DNA from: Paulinella micropora | Taxonomy: Eukaryota > Cercozoa > Imbricatea > Euglyphida | NCBI GenBank assembly: GCA_009731375.1 | Contig: BJOX01000065.1 | Span: 202,309 to 266,308 of the forward strand | Direction of reading: 5' to 3' | Length of the DNA: 64,000 nucleotides | Shown here: positions 1-9,504 of the stretch, one piece after another | How positions within the stretch are numbered: position 1 is the first letter of the stretch | Layout: the number at the start of each line of letters is the position of its first letter | The notes under the pieces: model-generated | The model's database searches: none | What the model was told of the DNA's origin: nothing | The model's input: only the letters and a program-made list of their open reading frames with translations | Made by a program: the position numbers and the translations under genes

Positions 1-957
1 GGCTGGCTGCCCGCGCTGGGCTGGCTCGCGCAGCTCCCGGCGCTAACAGCGCTCGACCTGCCGGGCTCGTACCAGCAGCGCGACGACCTCGACGCGCTGC
101 TGAGGCTGCTGCCGCGGTTGCGCGTGTTGTCACTGCCCGACTACAAGAGCCATCGCTGCCCCGAGGGGCTGGCGGAGCTCACGGAGCTCAGGAGCCTGCG
201 ATTTCCTTCGGCGCGTGCCGTGTGCCGGACCGCCGTGCCCGTGCTGCGGCGCCTGCGACATTTGCAGGAATTGTGCCTCCAGTACTGTGCACTCAGGGCA
301 CAGGAAGTGGCGGAACTGCTGGCCTGCCTGGCGAGTCTGCCCGAGCTGCGGAGCCTGGCCTGGCACGATACCTTTGGCATGCTGGACGACTCGTGTGCAG
401 ACATGAGCGCCGGGCTGCGGGTCGAACGGTTGACACTCTGCAACGCGGCGCTGCGCTCCTCACGCTTCTTCAGCCGCTGGCCACGGTTGCGTGCGCTGAC
501 GTTCACCAAGGCGTTGTTCTTGGAGGAGCTGGACCACATTGCGGCTGTGGCCGAGGACGTCGTGCTGTCCGGCTGCCTGTGTTTGCACGGGCTGCGTTTC
601 GGCAGCGCGCCCAGGCTGCAGAGGTTAACCGTCACCGACTGTACAACTAAGCTCGACCTGCGGGCCATGGGCCCGACTCCGCGCCTGCGCGAGCTGACGC
701 TAGAGAACGTGGCGGGCGTCTCGAACTTGTGCGCGCTACTCACGGACAGCCCCGCGCTGTCGAGCCTGAGCCTCAGCGGGACGCCGCTCGACCTGCAGAA
801 TAACAGGGACTTGCAACTCTTGCAAAAAAGAATCCCTTGCAAGCTTTCGGGCTTTGTAGACAGTCCTCCTCACCCCGCATGTTCCTCCCTGCCGAGGTTG
901 GTGGTCTGGGCACACAAATACACCAAAAGAAGAAATTCCAGCATTCTTAGCGATTGA
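1..957 (+). CDS. leucine-rich-repeat protein, C-terminal part (5' truncated)
   Basis: The reading frame is open from the first base, so the N-terminus lies outside the window. The protein is built of irregular leucine-rich repeats of about 24 residues, with recurring L-x-x-L-x-x-L patterns such as LPALTALDLPG and LRELTLENV. This is the LRR solenoid pattern used for protein-protein binding. No signal peptide, membrane segment or catalytic domain is visible in this part. The last 50 residues leave the repeat pattern, turn basic (HKYTKRRNSS) and end at TGA. Base composition is GC-rich, like the other host genes and unlike the viral elements. The partner and pathway cannot be told from sequence. 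Confidence 0.7.
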   Translation, partial: GWLPALGWLAQLPALTALDLPGSYQQRDDLDALLRLLPRLRVLSLPDYKSHRCPEGLAELTELRSLRFPSARAVCRTAVPVLRRLRHLQELCLQYCALRAQEVAELLACLASLPELRSLAWHDTFGMLDDSCADMSAGLRVERLTLCNAALRSSRFFSRWPRLRALTFTKALFLEELDHIAAVAEDVVLSGCLCLHGLRFGSAPRLQRLTVTDCTTKLDLRAMGPTPRLRELTLENVAGVSNLCALLTDSPALSSLSLSGTPLDLQNNRDLQLLQKRIPCKLSGFVDSPPHPACSSLPRLVVWAHKYTKRRNSSILSD

Positions 958-1290
958 AACGTGAGCCGTGAATCTGGCGGGTTGTGCGATCGGCGAGTTC
1001 AAGCCTGAGTTCTACGCGCTGCAAGACCTTGCGCTTTACTAATTGTCCCGGCCTTACTGACGGCGCGTTGGAGCACTGTCTACACAGACTAATTATCAGA
1101 CGTAAGTAGACAGACAATCGAGGCTTTCCAAAGGAGCGCACACCCTGGTTGCGACTTCCATTGCAGATAAAAAACAAAGCATCTCGGCTTACACCGGAAG
1201 CAAAAAATTAAAGCACTGGCACACACTTGTTCGTTTTTCAGGTTGCAGTATGTCTTGGGTTTTAATTAAAGAAACACGTCCGAGACTTTT

Positions 1291-1692
1291 TTACTCTTGG
1301 CAGAAACCGCATGGACATTCGTCCTCATCTCCGGCGTTGTTCAGTTCTCCATAGTTTTCGCAGGGGTAGTAGCAGCAAGTCTCGCAGCCGGTCTCTAGGA
1401 TTGACGCCATGGCCTCTTCGTGAGACTCTGCAATTCTGCTTGCACCCAACAGTGCTTGCAGAAGCAGGTGATTTTGTTCGCGAAGCTTGTCTTCGCTGCA
1501 CGCCGCAACCTCAGCGCAAAGTTTCAGGCGTTTTTCCTCGGAGCCGGCTACTTCCTTGTAGTGCACACGGAACTCTTGCCCCTGCCGACACCAGGCCTCG
1601 TTGACAGCTTCCTTCCCGCGCTTGACTAACAGGATCTTCTTGGCACTGGCCACGGCCGCCTCTGGCTTGTCGGTGCGTTTTCTCTTACTCAT
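1291..1692 (-). CDS. small Cys-rich hypothetical protein
   Basis: About 133 residues if started at the ATG at 1692, which gives a basic MSKRKR N-terminus. An in-frame upstream start at 1716 is also possible. The middle is helical and rich in Ala, Glu and Lys. The C-terminus is cysteine-rich (CETCCYYPC, then ECPCGFC), so metal binding is possible, but I recognise no family. Composition matches the host genes. It could be a single exon of a larger gene. Confidence 0.45.
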   Translation of the reverse strand: MSKRKRTDKPEAAVASAKKILLVKRGKEAVNEAWCRQGQEFRVHYKEVAGSEEKRLKLCAEVAACSEDKLREQNHLLLQALLGASRIAESHEEAMASILETGCETCCYYPCENYGELNNAGDEDECPCGFCQE

Positions 1693-1984
1693 ACCTTCCA
1701 ACAAGAACATGCACACAGACTGCTACACACACAAAAGCACCAGAATCCGCACAGACGACGATACACACACACACGCTTGATGATGCCCGACAGTGCTGTA
1801 CACACTTATTTGCCAATAGCAAAACTGATTTTATACCAAAAATGTCCAACACGAAAGATGGACAGCTTTGGTTTTTTTTACAGGCCCCCCCCTAACTGTA
1901 TCATTTTGCGCAGGGTGCACTTCGGTGGCACCAACTACCAGCATAAAATCCTTGGAGCTCGATACGGGCAAAACATATCGCGGA

Positions 1985-2495
1985 CGCCTGCACACAAAAT
2001 CACACAGAAGATCACACACACACAAAGTCACACAACACACACACACAAAATCATACACACACACACAAAATCACACACACACACAAAATCACACACACAC
2101 ACACAAAATCACACACAAAGTCACACAAAATCACACACAAAATCATACACACACACACACAAAATCACACAAAATCACACAAAATCACACAATCGTGATT
2201 TTGTGTGATTTTGTGTGTGTGTGATCTGAGTCGGTACATGATTTTGTGTCGTGACTCCAGTTCTGTGCAGACAACAACAAAGAAAAAAAAAGAACAAGNN
2301 NNNNNNNNAAATCACACAAAATCACACACACACACAAAATCACACACACACAAAATCATACACACACACAAAATCATACACACACACACACACAAAATCA
2401 CACAAAATCACACACACACAAAATCACACACACAATCGTGATTTTGTGTGATTTTGTGTGTGTGTGTGTGTGATCTGAGTCGGTACATGATTTTG
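1985..2495. repeat. CA-rich microsatellite (ACAAAATCACAC variants)
   Basis: Dense CACA and ACAAAATCACAC units fill both sides of a 10-N gap at 2299-2308. A block of about 110 bp with the inverted TGTGATTTTGTG motif occurs at about 2190-2298 and again at about 2437-2545. The duplication straddling the gap suggests two unmerged contig ends. Open frames here read as HTQNHT repeats and are not genes. Confidence 0.85.
2299..2308. other. assembly gap (10 N)
   Basis: Ten Ns inside the CA-rich repeat, with similar sequence on both sides. Confidence 0.95.
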
Positions 2496-2814
2496 TGTCG
2501 TGACTCCAGTTCTGTGCAGACAACAACAAAGAAAAAAAAAAACAAGCCAAAACATCCCAGGGGTTTTTTTCATTTTGTGTAGACCTTCTCTACCCCCGTC
2601 CCCCTCCCTTTTTCTTACTGTTCTTTCCCCCACACCAACCACCCCCACTTTTTGGCTCTGCCTTCTTCTTCAGGAGGAGCCTTAATATAGAAACATAAAG
2701 TACAACATGACCCCAAAAGAAATATACCTCTAAATTCAAAAAGAAAAAAAAAGTGGTTGGCACGTAAAGTTCCGGCCGTGTCTCTTGCGAGTAAACCTGT
2801 CTAACCATTTAGGT

Positions 2815-3599
2815 ATGGACGAAGAAAAAGACCTCTACAGATGGGTGCAGCAAAATCTTTTCAGCGGTAGGAAATCGCACGCACAAGACATGGGAGAAGT
2901 GTTTGGCGATCATTGGCAAGTACTGTGCGATTTCTTCTCCAAGGGCAAAAGATCGCTAGAGGACTTTAGAAAGGTACAAAACCTGCCTTCTTTTTTTTTG
3001 TTACTAAAAGGGTGTCGTGTGCTGTCTGTCTGTCTCTCTGCTAGGATGAACTTGCGGGAGTGAGAGACAGTGCCTGCATAATCCGAACGTCGTACCAATC
3101 CTTCCGAGGGGGGTCCTTTACGCGCAGTGAAGCGCGGCCCCGGAGGCCCCGCCAGACTCCTGCGCGGGGCGGCCAGCCCCCCAAACAAAAAAAACGTCGC
3201 TGCGACATTTCGCACGACCAATTAACACTCTGGCATGCTTGGGCGCGGGGTTTCGACGGGAAGTGCCTGCAGGCCGAAGATCAGGAAAAGCTACAGAATA
3301 TAGCACGCCAATCACTCGTGTCTTTTCTGACTGACCTGGAGGCGCAACAAGACGCCAAAAGGTTGTACCAGCAACATCACGCAGACGTTGGGGTCGCTGT
3401 CGCCCCGAGCAGTAACGCGGGGGGAGGTTCAGGTGCCCCGCCCCAATCACAGCCGTCTCAATCGCCGTTGCACGATCCGGTATGCAAAGTGATTTTTTTT
3501 CTTTTTGATTGGCAACAAAAAAGAAAAGAGTGAGATGACCAGCGCCTCATTTTTTTTTCTTGTGACATGTTTTAGGATCTGGGTACTGCGCTCTATTAA
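2815..3599 (+). CDS. three-exon host gene, function unknown
   Basis: I read three exons: 2815-2973 (53 codons), 3045-3479 (145 codons) and 3576-3599 (7 codons plus TAA). Both introns are short (71 and 96 bp), phase 0, start GT and end TAG. Intron 1 holds TTACTAAAAG, which resembles a branch point. The 205-residue product begins MDEEKDLYRWVQQ and has a charged helical N-terminus. A basic, Pro/Arg-rich stretch follows (RPRRPRQTP... KKRR), possibly a nuclear localisation signal, then a helical domain and a Ser/Gly/Gln-rich tail. I recognise no domain. The exon model comes from splice consensus and frame continuity only. Confidence 0.55.
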
Positions 3600-3773
3600 G
3601 CGGGGACGCGAGGACACAGTTTGCACGGACAACGCTAACAATTCGGTCAGCTTGATTTTTTTAACGGACGAACAATTTCTTTTAAAAAAAGTTTTTCTGA
3701 TTAAAAAAAAAAGATTTTGCTACGGACTAGTCTTTTTTTAAATTTGTCAGCAGAAAAAAAAATCGGGGTTGTC

Positions 3774-4499
3774 CTAGACAGGTTCTACGTATCGTTCGAT
3801 GGCCCGGCGGCACAGGGGGCACGCCGTGAGCTGTGCCGCACAACCCGCGCAGAACTGCGCGTGGCCGCACGGCAGCAACACCGCCAGCCGCCGTTCGCCG
3901 GAGTCGAGATCCTCCAGACACACGACACAGCAGACCTGCCGCACACGCTCGTGCTCGCTCGCCAGCTTCCTCCGCAGCTCGTCCGCGGCCGCCAGCGCCG
4001 CCGCCAGCGCGCTGGCGTCCTCGCCGTCGGCCCACCGCAGCGGGTCAATGGCCCGCAGCAGCCGGATGGCCGCGGCGGAGCCTTTCCCGTCGTTCAGCTG
4101 CAACGACTTTTCCTTGGTGCGCAGCCGGCGCAGGCAGCGGCGCGATTGGCGCAGCTTCTGCTCCAACGCCTGTAGTTGCTGCTGCTTACGGGCCAGGTCG
4201 CCCGACAATTCGTGCGCGGTGGCCTCTTCTTTCGCCAGCTCGGCCCGCACGTTAGACAGCTCTTGGTGCTTGTCACCCAGCCGCACGCAGCCAGCGCAGC
4301 GGTCCCGCCCTTCTTCTTCTTCCTCCTGCTCGCTATCGCTCCCCGCCCGTTCCGAGTCGTTCGCTATCGTCTGCAGGAACGCTAGTGTCCTGGCGGGCGT
4401 CGTGTGCCCCGTCGTCGCCAGGCGATTCTTGACCTTGCACCACACGCCCCACGCCACCTCCAGCCCGGGGGTCCAGCTCTCAAGCCAGTCGGCGCCCAC
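3774..4499 (-). CDS. RING-finger C-terminal part of a split host gene
   Basis: This reading frame ends in a C3HC4 RING finger: CCVVC, a CGHAQFCAGC block and CPLCRR. RING fingers of this type usually recruit E2 enzymes as ubiquitin E3 ligases. Upstream of the RING is a coiled coil (roughly residues 75-150, Lys/Gln/Glu/Leu-rich) and an acidic stretch EQEEEEEG. The frame begins with GTG, not ATG, exactly where the frame of the neighbouring helical protein runs out. The junction is a run of eight C at 4502-4509. I infer one gene (3774-5547) broken by a one-base homopolymer indel, either a sequencing error or a mutation. Confidence 0.7.
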   Translation of the reverse strand: MGADWLESWTPGLEVAWGVWCKVKNRLATTGHTTPARTLAFLQTIANDSERAGSDSEQEEEEEGRDRCAGCVRLGDKHQELSNVRAELAKEEATAHELSGDLARKQQQLQALEQKLRQSRRCLRRLRTKEKSLQLNDGKGSAAAIRLLRAIDPLRWADGEDASALAAALAAADELRRKLASEHERVRQVCCVVCLEDLDSGERRLAVLLPCGHAQFCAGCAAQLTACPLCRRAIERYVEPV

Positions 4500-5547
4500 C
4501 GCCCCCCCCGCCGAGCAGCGCGGCTATGCACAGCAGGGGCGGCACGGAAGACAGCACGACCGAGAACTGGGAGGGCTGGTCACGGAAGACGTTGCACAGG
4601 GCCAGCTCCAGCAGCTGTTGTAGGAGGCGCGGCCCGGGCGGTGTCTGCTGCAAGAAGAATTGCAGCAGCACCGGCGACTGGCCCGCCACGGCCGCCGCGA
4701 GCCACACGGGCTCGGACGTCTGCAGCAGCTCGCCCGCCCTGGCCAGGACCGACAGCACCCGGCCCCGCTCTAGCTGCAGCAGGGCCGTGCGCAGCAACAC
4801 CACGAACCAGCACGTGTCACCAAAGCTCGGCGCTGAAGCAACTCCGACCCGCAGCACTCGCAGCAGGGCCATCAGCAGCACTTCCCGCGGGAACAGCTCC
4901 GACGCCTTCTCGCGCCGGCCGTCCGCTACTGTCTTAAGCCCCGCCAGCACCGACCTCAGCGGCTTGGGCGCCGTGTAGCGCTGGCGGAGCCTCTGCCACA
5001 GCACCGCCGCCGCTTCTAAGAACGTCGCCCACGTGGCCGCGTACAGCATGGGCGGCACGGGCAGGGCCAGCGCCTTGACCAGCAGCGACGACGCCGTTTC
5101 CAGGTTCTCGCCATCGTCGTCCAGCAGCTTCGACAGCACGATCTTGGCCAGCCGGTACTGCTCGTCGTCGTTGCCGCGGGGCAGCTTCTGCAGGGCCCGC
5201 CACAGCGTGTCCAGCGTTTCGCCGGGGGCGTTCTCCGCCGAGAGCTCGTAGAACAGCGACAGCAGTTCCTGGTACAGCACGGTCGTGCCAATGCCGCGCA
5301 AGCACGCCGAGTACGGCAGACCGGCCAACAGCGTGCGGGACGCGCGCGCAGCGTCGTGGCGTAAACTTCTGAGCACGGTGGCAAGGAGCTCGCACCGGCC
5401 CTGGCGCGCTAGTGTGCCGATCAGCGCCATCCACAGCCCGGACAGCGCTTCGCTGTCCAGCAGGCGTTGCAGTCCGTTGCTTGTAAATTCAGGCGCGGGC
5501 AGCCCGCTCCGCACAACCGCCGCACAATCCTCGTAGCCCGCCTGCAT
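4480..5547 (-). CDS. helical-repeat N-terminal part of the split RING protein
   Basis: The most plausible start is the ATG at 5547 (MQAGYEDCAAVV). An in-frame extension to 5955 runs through low-complexity sequence and is unlikely to be coding. About 350 residues of Leu/Ala-rich paired helices follow, in the manner of HEAT/ARM-type solenoids; I infer this from pattern only. The frame ends in a Gly run caused by the eight-C homopolymer at 4502-4509, beyond which the RING protein continues in another frame. An intron 3' end (TTTTTCAG at about 5575 on the minus strand) may lie just upstream of the start. Confidence 0.6.
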   Translation of the reverse strand: MQAGYEDCAAVVRSGLPAPEFTSNGLQRLLDSEALSGLWMALIGTLARQGRCELLATVLRSLRHDAARASRTLLAGLPYSACLRGIGTTVLYQELLSLFYELSAENAPGETLDTLWRALQKLPRGNDDEQYRLAKIVLSKLLDDDGENLETASSLLVKALALPVPPMLYAATWATFLEAAAVLWQRLRQRYTAPKPLRSVLAGLKTVADGRREKASELFPREVLLMALLRVLRVGVASAPSFGDTCWFVVLLRTALLQLERGRVLSVLARAGELLQTSEPVWLAAAVAGQSPVLLQFFLQQTPPGPRLLQQLLELALCNVFRDQPSQFSVVLSSVPPLLCIAALLGGGGGGRRLA

Positions 5548-5849
5548 GTAGTCTTGTTTTTTGGGGGGGTTTGGCTGAAAAACAAAAGAAAAAGCACAGA
5601 GCTTTTGTTGTTGTTGTTGTTGTTGTGTTCTCTCGGCGTGTTTTGGGCGCGGCCGGCCCCCCCCCCTGTCGCACGATGTTTGTTGGGCCTCTTGGCGTTC
5701 GTGGGCCCCCCCCCCCTCCCTCCTTAAAAAAATTCTTTTGCCAACTTCGCTCACCTTCTTTTTGGTCTCGCTACTTCTCGCTATTTCTCTCTCTTCTCTC
5801 TTGCTATTTCTCTCTCTCGCTATTTCTCTTTGCGCGGCCTGAACTAATC

Positions 5850-6711
5850 TTAGGAGAGCGTAAATGAGGCGCCCTTCCAGCTTGTATTCCTCTGGGCCGC
5901 GAGGACGACGACAGTTATTAAAAACGCTAGCCACACGAGCACGAGTAACCACCACCAGAGTTCATCCGGCGCAATCGGATCGCACACGGCACCAAGCCGG
6001 CCGCACATTGAATCTGCGGGATGCTTACGCTTATTGTATCCCCACTTCCAGCAACACGAAAAGAGCAGCACGGCTGAACAAGTACTCACCAGAACCGTGC
6101 CAGCCACAAGTCCGTCGTAGGCAAGTTTTTCTTCAACTAGTCTGTTTTGTTCCCATTCTTTTAAGTCCCGAGTATGCCATTGTTTGTGGTCCCTTCTTGC
6201 TGCTACTATTAATTCATTTCTGCCTTTATTCAATCAATGTGTTAGCCCATCACGAGTAATTGATTCAAGTAAGGATCTTTTCCCTTCTGGATATCCCCAG
6301 TGAGTTATCAATTGGTTCATATCACGATTCATCTGATCAATAAGGTCTTTAATTTTTTCAATGTTTGCTTTATCTTTAGTGTATCATTTCTAATCGCTGT
6401 TCGTTTATGGACATATTTCTAATTTTTTCAAGTTCTTCTATATTAACTCTATTTTCCCTAAGATGTTCCCTTAGGGCATTTTGGTCCATATTGTTATATA
6501 TAGATGACCCTTCGCTTAGCATTTCAATCCTGTCTTTTAATCTTTCTATGTTTGGATTGTCGGACGCATCTTCGTAAGTTAGAGCGTCTTGTATTCTATC
6601 TTCACACTTTAGTTCATTGGCCTTTGCTGTAATAAACTCAGTAGGCTGACCATTATGTCCTGATCTGGCTTGATTGTAATAATCAATCCATTGTTTTTCT
6701 TGAAACGACAT
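5850..6711 (-). pseudogene. coiled-coil membrane-anchored protein at the left edge of the viral element (broken)
   Basis: The first part (6376-6711) starts MSFQEKQWIDYY and is a charged helical protein of about 110 residues. Its frame is lost near 6370. It continues in another frame as far as an in-frame TGA at about 6234-6236, then runs on to 5850. The last portion has two hydrophobic segments (VAGTVLVSTCSAVLLFSCC and WWWLLVLVWLAFLITVVVL), so the ancestral product was probably membrane-anchored. Composition shifts from AT-rich to GC-rich near 6120, so the C-terminal third may be host sequence fused at the insertion edge. A similar IDYY motif occurs in the coiled-coil protein at 51,948. Confidence 0.4.
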
Positions 6712-6734
6712 TTTTTTATCTGCTATAATATAGC
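6712..6734. promoter_or_regulatory. bidirectional promoter with TATAATATA box
   Basis: Only 23 bp separate the divergent starts at 6711 (minus) and 6735 (plus). TATAATATA lies at 6724-6732, directly before the plus-strand ATG. The same box precedes other genes of this element: 7489-7495, 8390-8401, 10949-10957 and 13895-13903. I infer a viral promoter motif from this recurrence. Confidence 0.5.
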
Positions 6735-6956
6735 ATGGAAAATAAAAAGGAAAAAAGCAAAGACGAGGAACAACTGGAGGAACTAGAGCGACTAGGGAAG
6801 GAAATTGACCAAATCCGCATCACTCAGAACTTAGTGAATAGAAACCCCAATATTTTTAGAAAACCTGAAAATATCCTTTATCGCTTACCGCTATCAGATA
6901 AGCAACGAGAAGCGATTTATAATAATATAATTAAACAAGAAGGTAAAGCGGGTTAA
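6735..6956 (+). CDS. small charged helical protein of the PLV
   Basis: 73 residues starting MENKKEKSKDEEQ, strongly charged and predicted helical in the first half. The second half carries IFRKPENILYRLPLSDKQ. There is no recognised domain. The ATG follows a TATAATATA box by two bases. It is the first rightward gene of the element, and a secreted Cys-rich gene follows after six bases. Confidence 0.5.
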   Translation: MENKKEKSKDEEQLEELERLGKEIDQIRITQNLVNRNPNIFRKPENILYRLPLSDKQREAIYNNIIKQEGKAG

Positions 6957-6962
6957 ATATAT

Positions 6963-7120
6963 ATGTTATTAATATTATTATTTGTGTGCTCGGCTATTTC
7001 GCGGACCGCATGTGACTTTTACTCGCGATACTCGGAAAAAAAGAATGAGAGTTGTGCTTATTGTATAAAGCAAGGAGTAGAATCTGGTTTTAAGTGTGTT
7101 CTTATAAATAGCGCGAAGAA
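6963..7120 (+). pseudogene. secreted PSI-like Cys-rich protein, 3' part replaced
   Basis: The N-terminus (MLLILLFVCSAISRTA) is a clear signal peptide. It is followed by CDFYSRYSEKKNESCAYCIKQ and a further FKCV. The C-x(n)-C-x2-C-x(n)-C spacing resembles the start of PSI/plexin-like cysteine-rich domains. A clear homologue is at 44,756-45,007 in the Polinton and is longer by about 30 residues. Here similarity stops near 7115, where a GC-rich island begins and the frame soon ends. I infer truncation by an insertion or rearrangement. A secreted product from a capsid-encoding element is unusual; its role is unknown. Confidence 0.5.
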
Positions 7121-7360
7121 ACCAGGTGGGGCAGGAGCTCTTGGACGAGCGCAGTGCGCTCGGTGTCCGTGAGCTCACGCGCCCCCCTTCCGGCCCGCGG
7201 CAGCGGGCTGGACCCTTGTCCTCGTCCCCTTCGTCGTCGTCGTCGACGTCGCTCGTGGCATTGTCGGCGCGTGGCGCATGCCTCCCCAGGAGGCTGGCCC
7301 ACGGAGCGGGGGGAGGTGCGGGCGCAGGCGCACCGACGGGCGTGCCGGTCCAGGGTTCGA
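7115..7360. other. GC-rich island inside the AT-rich viral element
   Basis: About 245 bp with host-like GC content and CGTCGTCGTC runs interrupt the otherwise AT-rich element. Left of it a secreted-protein gene is cut off; right of it the tail of another gene begins. The right edge reads GGTCCAGGGTTCGAACAG, which resembles the T-arm of a tRNA or a tRNA-derived SINE. I could not build a tRNA fold. Confidence 0.5.
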
Positions 7361-7491
7361 ACAGATTGAGTAATTATGCTTTTAGTAGTCCTTACTCTCC
7401 TTATTTCTATAATTATGCTTCACCACCCCAACCATTTGGTGCTGAATATGATAATTATAGATATAATCCAAAGTATATTCAAAACCCATAA
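7360..7491 (+). CDS. C-terminal remnant of a Tyr/Pro-rich protein
   Basis: The open frame right of the GC-rich island encodes about 43 residues rich in Tyr, Pro, Ser and Asn (SSPYSPYFYNYASPPQPFG) up to TAA. It stops 11 bases before the ATPase start. No ATG lies in the AT-rich part, so the N-terminus was probably lost at the island. Confidence 0.35.
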   Translation, partial: NRLSNYAFSSPYSPYFYNYASPPQPFGAEYDNYRYNPKYIQNP

Positions 7492-7502
7492 TATAGTAAG
7501 AC

Positions 7503-8279
7503 ATGCCCAGATCTATACATAAAGGATTAATAGCAAACAAGTTGCCACGAAAAACACTTTTGAAGCAGAATCTGGAGAAAACCAACATAGAAAAAGCACA
7601 CGAGGAATTCACTATTGACAGGCCAGTAATAACAGAGTTAGATAGCAAAACACCGCCCAAATTTAAGAATGACTTGGAAATACAACCAATTAAAACACAA
7701 AGAGATGGTGTTGAATTGCTTCCTATTCAAAAAGAAGGAATATTGCCAGCAATGGGGACTATGGTTATATGTGCAAGCACTGGAGGAGGAAAATCAGTTA
7801 TGATTTGTAATCTACTTGCCAAAAAGAACATGTTGAAAGGGTTTTATGATAGAATAGTCGTCTTTTGCTTAAGTCCGTGCCCGATTTTGGAAGACACTCT
7901 CAAGTTAAAAAAAGAAGACATAATCAAAGAAGATAGGCCTGAGTTAATGAGAGAAATATTGACAAAACAAAAGGAACTGATTTCAACTAAAGGGTTTAAG
8001 AAAGCACCAAAAATATTATTGTTATTAGATGATATCGCACAGAGTAAAACTTTTCTCAAATCAGAAGTGCTTACTGAGTTGTTTTTCGCTTCAACACATG
8101 CTAAGGTGTCAGTCTGGGTAGCAACTCAGAGTTATACTCAACTCCCGCGAAGAATAAGAATTAATTGCCATTGGATGATTATTTTTAATGGAGTAAGGAG
8201 AAGCGAACTTGACAGACTGGCAGATGAATATGAACGCCCTTTTCTCACTAAAAAAGAATTTTACAATAATTATGGTTAA
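7503..8279 (+). CDS. FtsK/HerA-type genome-packaging ATPase
   Basis: 258 residues. The Walker A loop is CASTGGGKSVMI (around residue 93) and the Walker B strand is ILLLLDDIAQ (around residue 175). This is the A32-like, FtsK/HerA-superfamily ATPase that pumps DNA into capsids of virophages, polinton-like viruses, Polintons and large DNA viruses. Length fits the family (about 230-270). An arginine-rich helix and WMIIFNGVRRSELDRL near the C-terminus fit the post-Walker region. The gene is intact and preceded by TAATATA. Capsid genes follow on the same strand, as expected of a morphogenesis module. Confidence 0.85.
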   Translation: MPRSIHKGLIANKLPRKTLLKQNLEKTNIEKAHEEFTIDRPVITELDSKTPPKFKNDLEIQPIKTQRDGVELLPIQKEGILPAMGTMVICASTGGGKSVMICNLLAKKNMLKGFYDRIVVFCLSPCPILEDTLKLKKEDIIKEDRPELMREILTKQKELISTKGFKKAPKILLLLDDIAQSKTFLKSEVLTELFFASTHAKVSVWVATQSYTQLPRRIRINCHWMIIFNGVRRSELDRLADEYERPFLTKKEFYNNYG

Positions 8280-8405
8280 ATATGCTACGGCAGATCCTTA
8301 TTCATTCCTAGCAATTAACAATATTGCGATTAAATAAGGATAGAGATATGACAAACCTGTAAAAATTAAATTAAATGTTTTTTTTTCGCTATAATAATAT
8401 ATGAC

Positions 8406-9002
8406 ATGGCAGAATCAACTAAATTATACCAAACTTACTATCGGCAGGTACTCGCACTTTGGTATAAACAGAAATCGCAAGGAAAATTCGTAACAATTTG
8501 TAAGGGATCGCCCGAATACTTAGCAGTAAAGAAGATAGAAGAGGATATTAAGAGTGGTAAGATTAAAGGTCAATTAAAACCAAAAGTAAGCAAATCAGGA
8601 ATTAAGAAAAATGAACAACCTATTGCCAGCGGACAGCCAGATCAAGTGCCAGACGAAGCGTTGAAAAGAAAGGCACCAGACATAGAATCGGCAAATAATT
8701 CATCTCCCGAACCAAATGCGAAACCTGTTGAAATGTCTCCAGCACCGAAGGTTGAACAATCTTTACCAAAATCTGTTAATCCAACTCCTGTTTCTGTGCC
8801 AAAACAAACTACTACAACACCAGCAAGTAAGATAGAAGCAATAGAAGATGCTTCTAAGGAAACCCCACCACCAACTGAAAAGGTTGCTCAAACTAATGAC
8901 ATTGATGTAAATCAAGCCATAGCCGATTTAATGAAAATGAAAGAAGAAAGAATTACACGCAAGAATTTACAAATTATGAAAAAAATAATTAATGCTAATT
9001 GA
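8406..9002 (+). CDS. unknown protein with low-complexity middle
   Basis: 198 residues starting MAESTKLYQTYYRQV, after a TATAATAATATA box. The first 60 residues look folded (LALWYKQKSQGKFVTICKG). A Pro/Ser/Thr/Lys-rich linker of about 100 residues and a terminal helix follow. Position between the ATPase and capsid genes suggests a virion or DNA-associated protein. I recognise no family. Confidence 0.5.
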   Translation: MAESTKLYQTYYRQVLALWYKQKSQGKFVTICKGSPEYLAVKKIEEDIKSGKIKGQLKPKVSKSGIKKNEQPIASGQPDQVPDEALKRKAPDIESANNSSPEPNAKPVEMSPAPKVEQSLPKSVNPTPVSVPKQTTTTPASKIEAIEDASKETPPPTEKVAQTNDIDVNQAIADLMKMKEERITRKNLQIMKKIINAN

Positions 9003-9026
9003 TAAAATAATTATTATTATTATATA

Positions 9027-9426
9027 ATGATTAAAAACTCAAGTGCTCCAATTCGTTTGCATATTGGCTTTATTAATAAACTCAACGAAGCAAACCGACC
9101 TGCGAGTGATGGGTTTCAATTGAATCAGTTTGAATTGTGGAGTAGTCATGGTGCCCCATTAGTTTATCAACCATTAACCGAATATGGTGATCTTGTCTCC
9201 ACATGAGAAGAGCACTATTCAAAACACATTAATAGACATTTCTGATAACAAAGAAAATGCTGATGTTGTTGATTTGGACACTGCTGTTAGCAGTTTGGCT
9301 TATTTAAAGAAAGCGGTTCAGAATGCTGAAGCAAGAGAGTTTCAATTGACTTCACCACAAGATGCGAGACTTGACAATATACAAAATTCAGTTGATATTA
9401 TTAAACAATCCGTTTCAAGTGAATAA
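9027..9426 (+). CDS. small viral protein in two overlapping frames
   Basis: Frame one (9027-9206, 59 codons) starts MIKNSSAPIRLHIGF after TATATAATG and ends at TGA. Frame two (open from 9184 to 9426) continues with SPHEKSTIQNTLIDI and ends at TAA. The overlap is 23 bases, and the second part lacks its own convincing promoter. I read it as one protein of about 130 residues interrupted by a single-base change; a programmed frameshift is the alternative. The second half is helical. No domain recognised. Confidence 0.45.
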
Positions 9427-9504
9427 TTAATTATTTTTAATTTCTATTATTATTTTTTTAGTATAGTAACATTGTGAATTTACAATCCCACAAGCACACA
9501 CAAA

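Noticed and set aside
1777-2441. His/Thr-rich ORFs in the CA repeat
   Set aside because: Microsatellite translation only.
3785-5434. Plus-strand and alternate-frame ORFs opposite the RING and helical-repeat genes
   Set aside because: GC-rich codon bias opens opposite frames; none shows a domain, whereas the minus-strand frame has a canonical RING.
7340-7362. tRNA gene at the GGTTCGAAC motif
   Set aside because: No A-box, anticodon stem or acceptor stem could be matched upstream; only the T-arm-like string is present.
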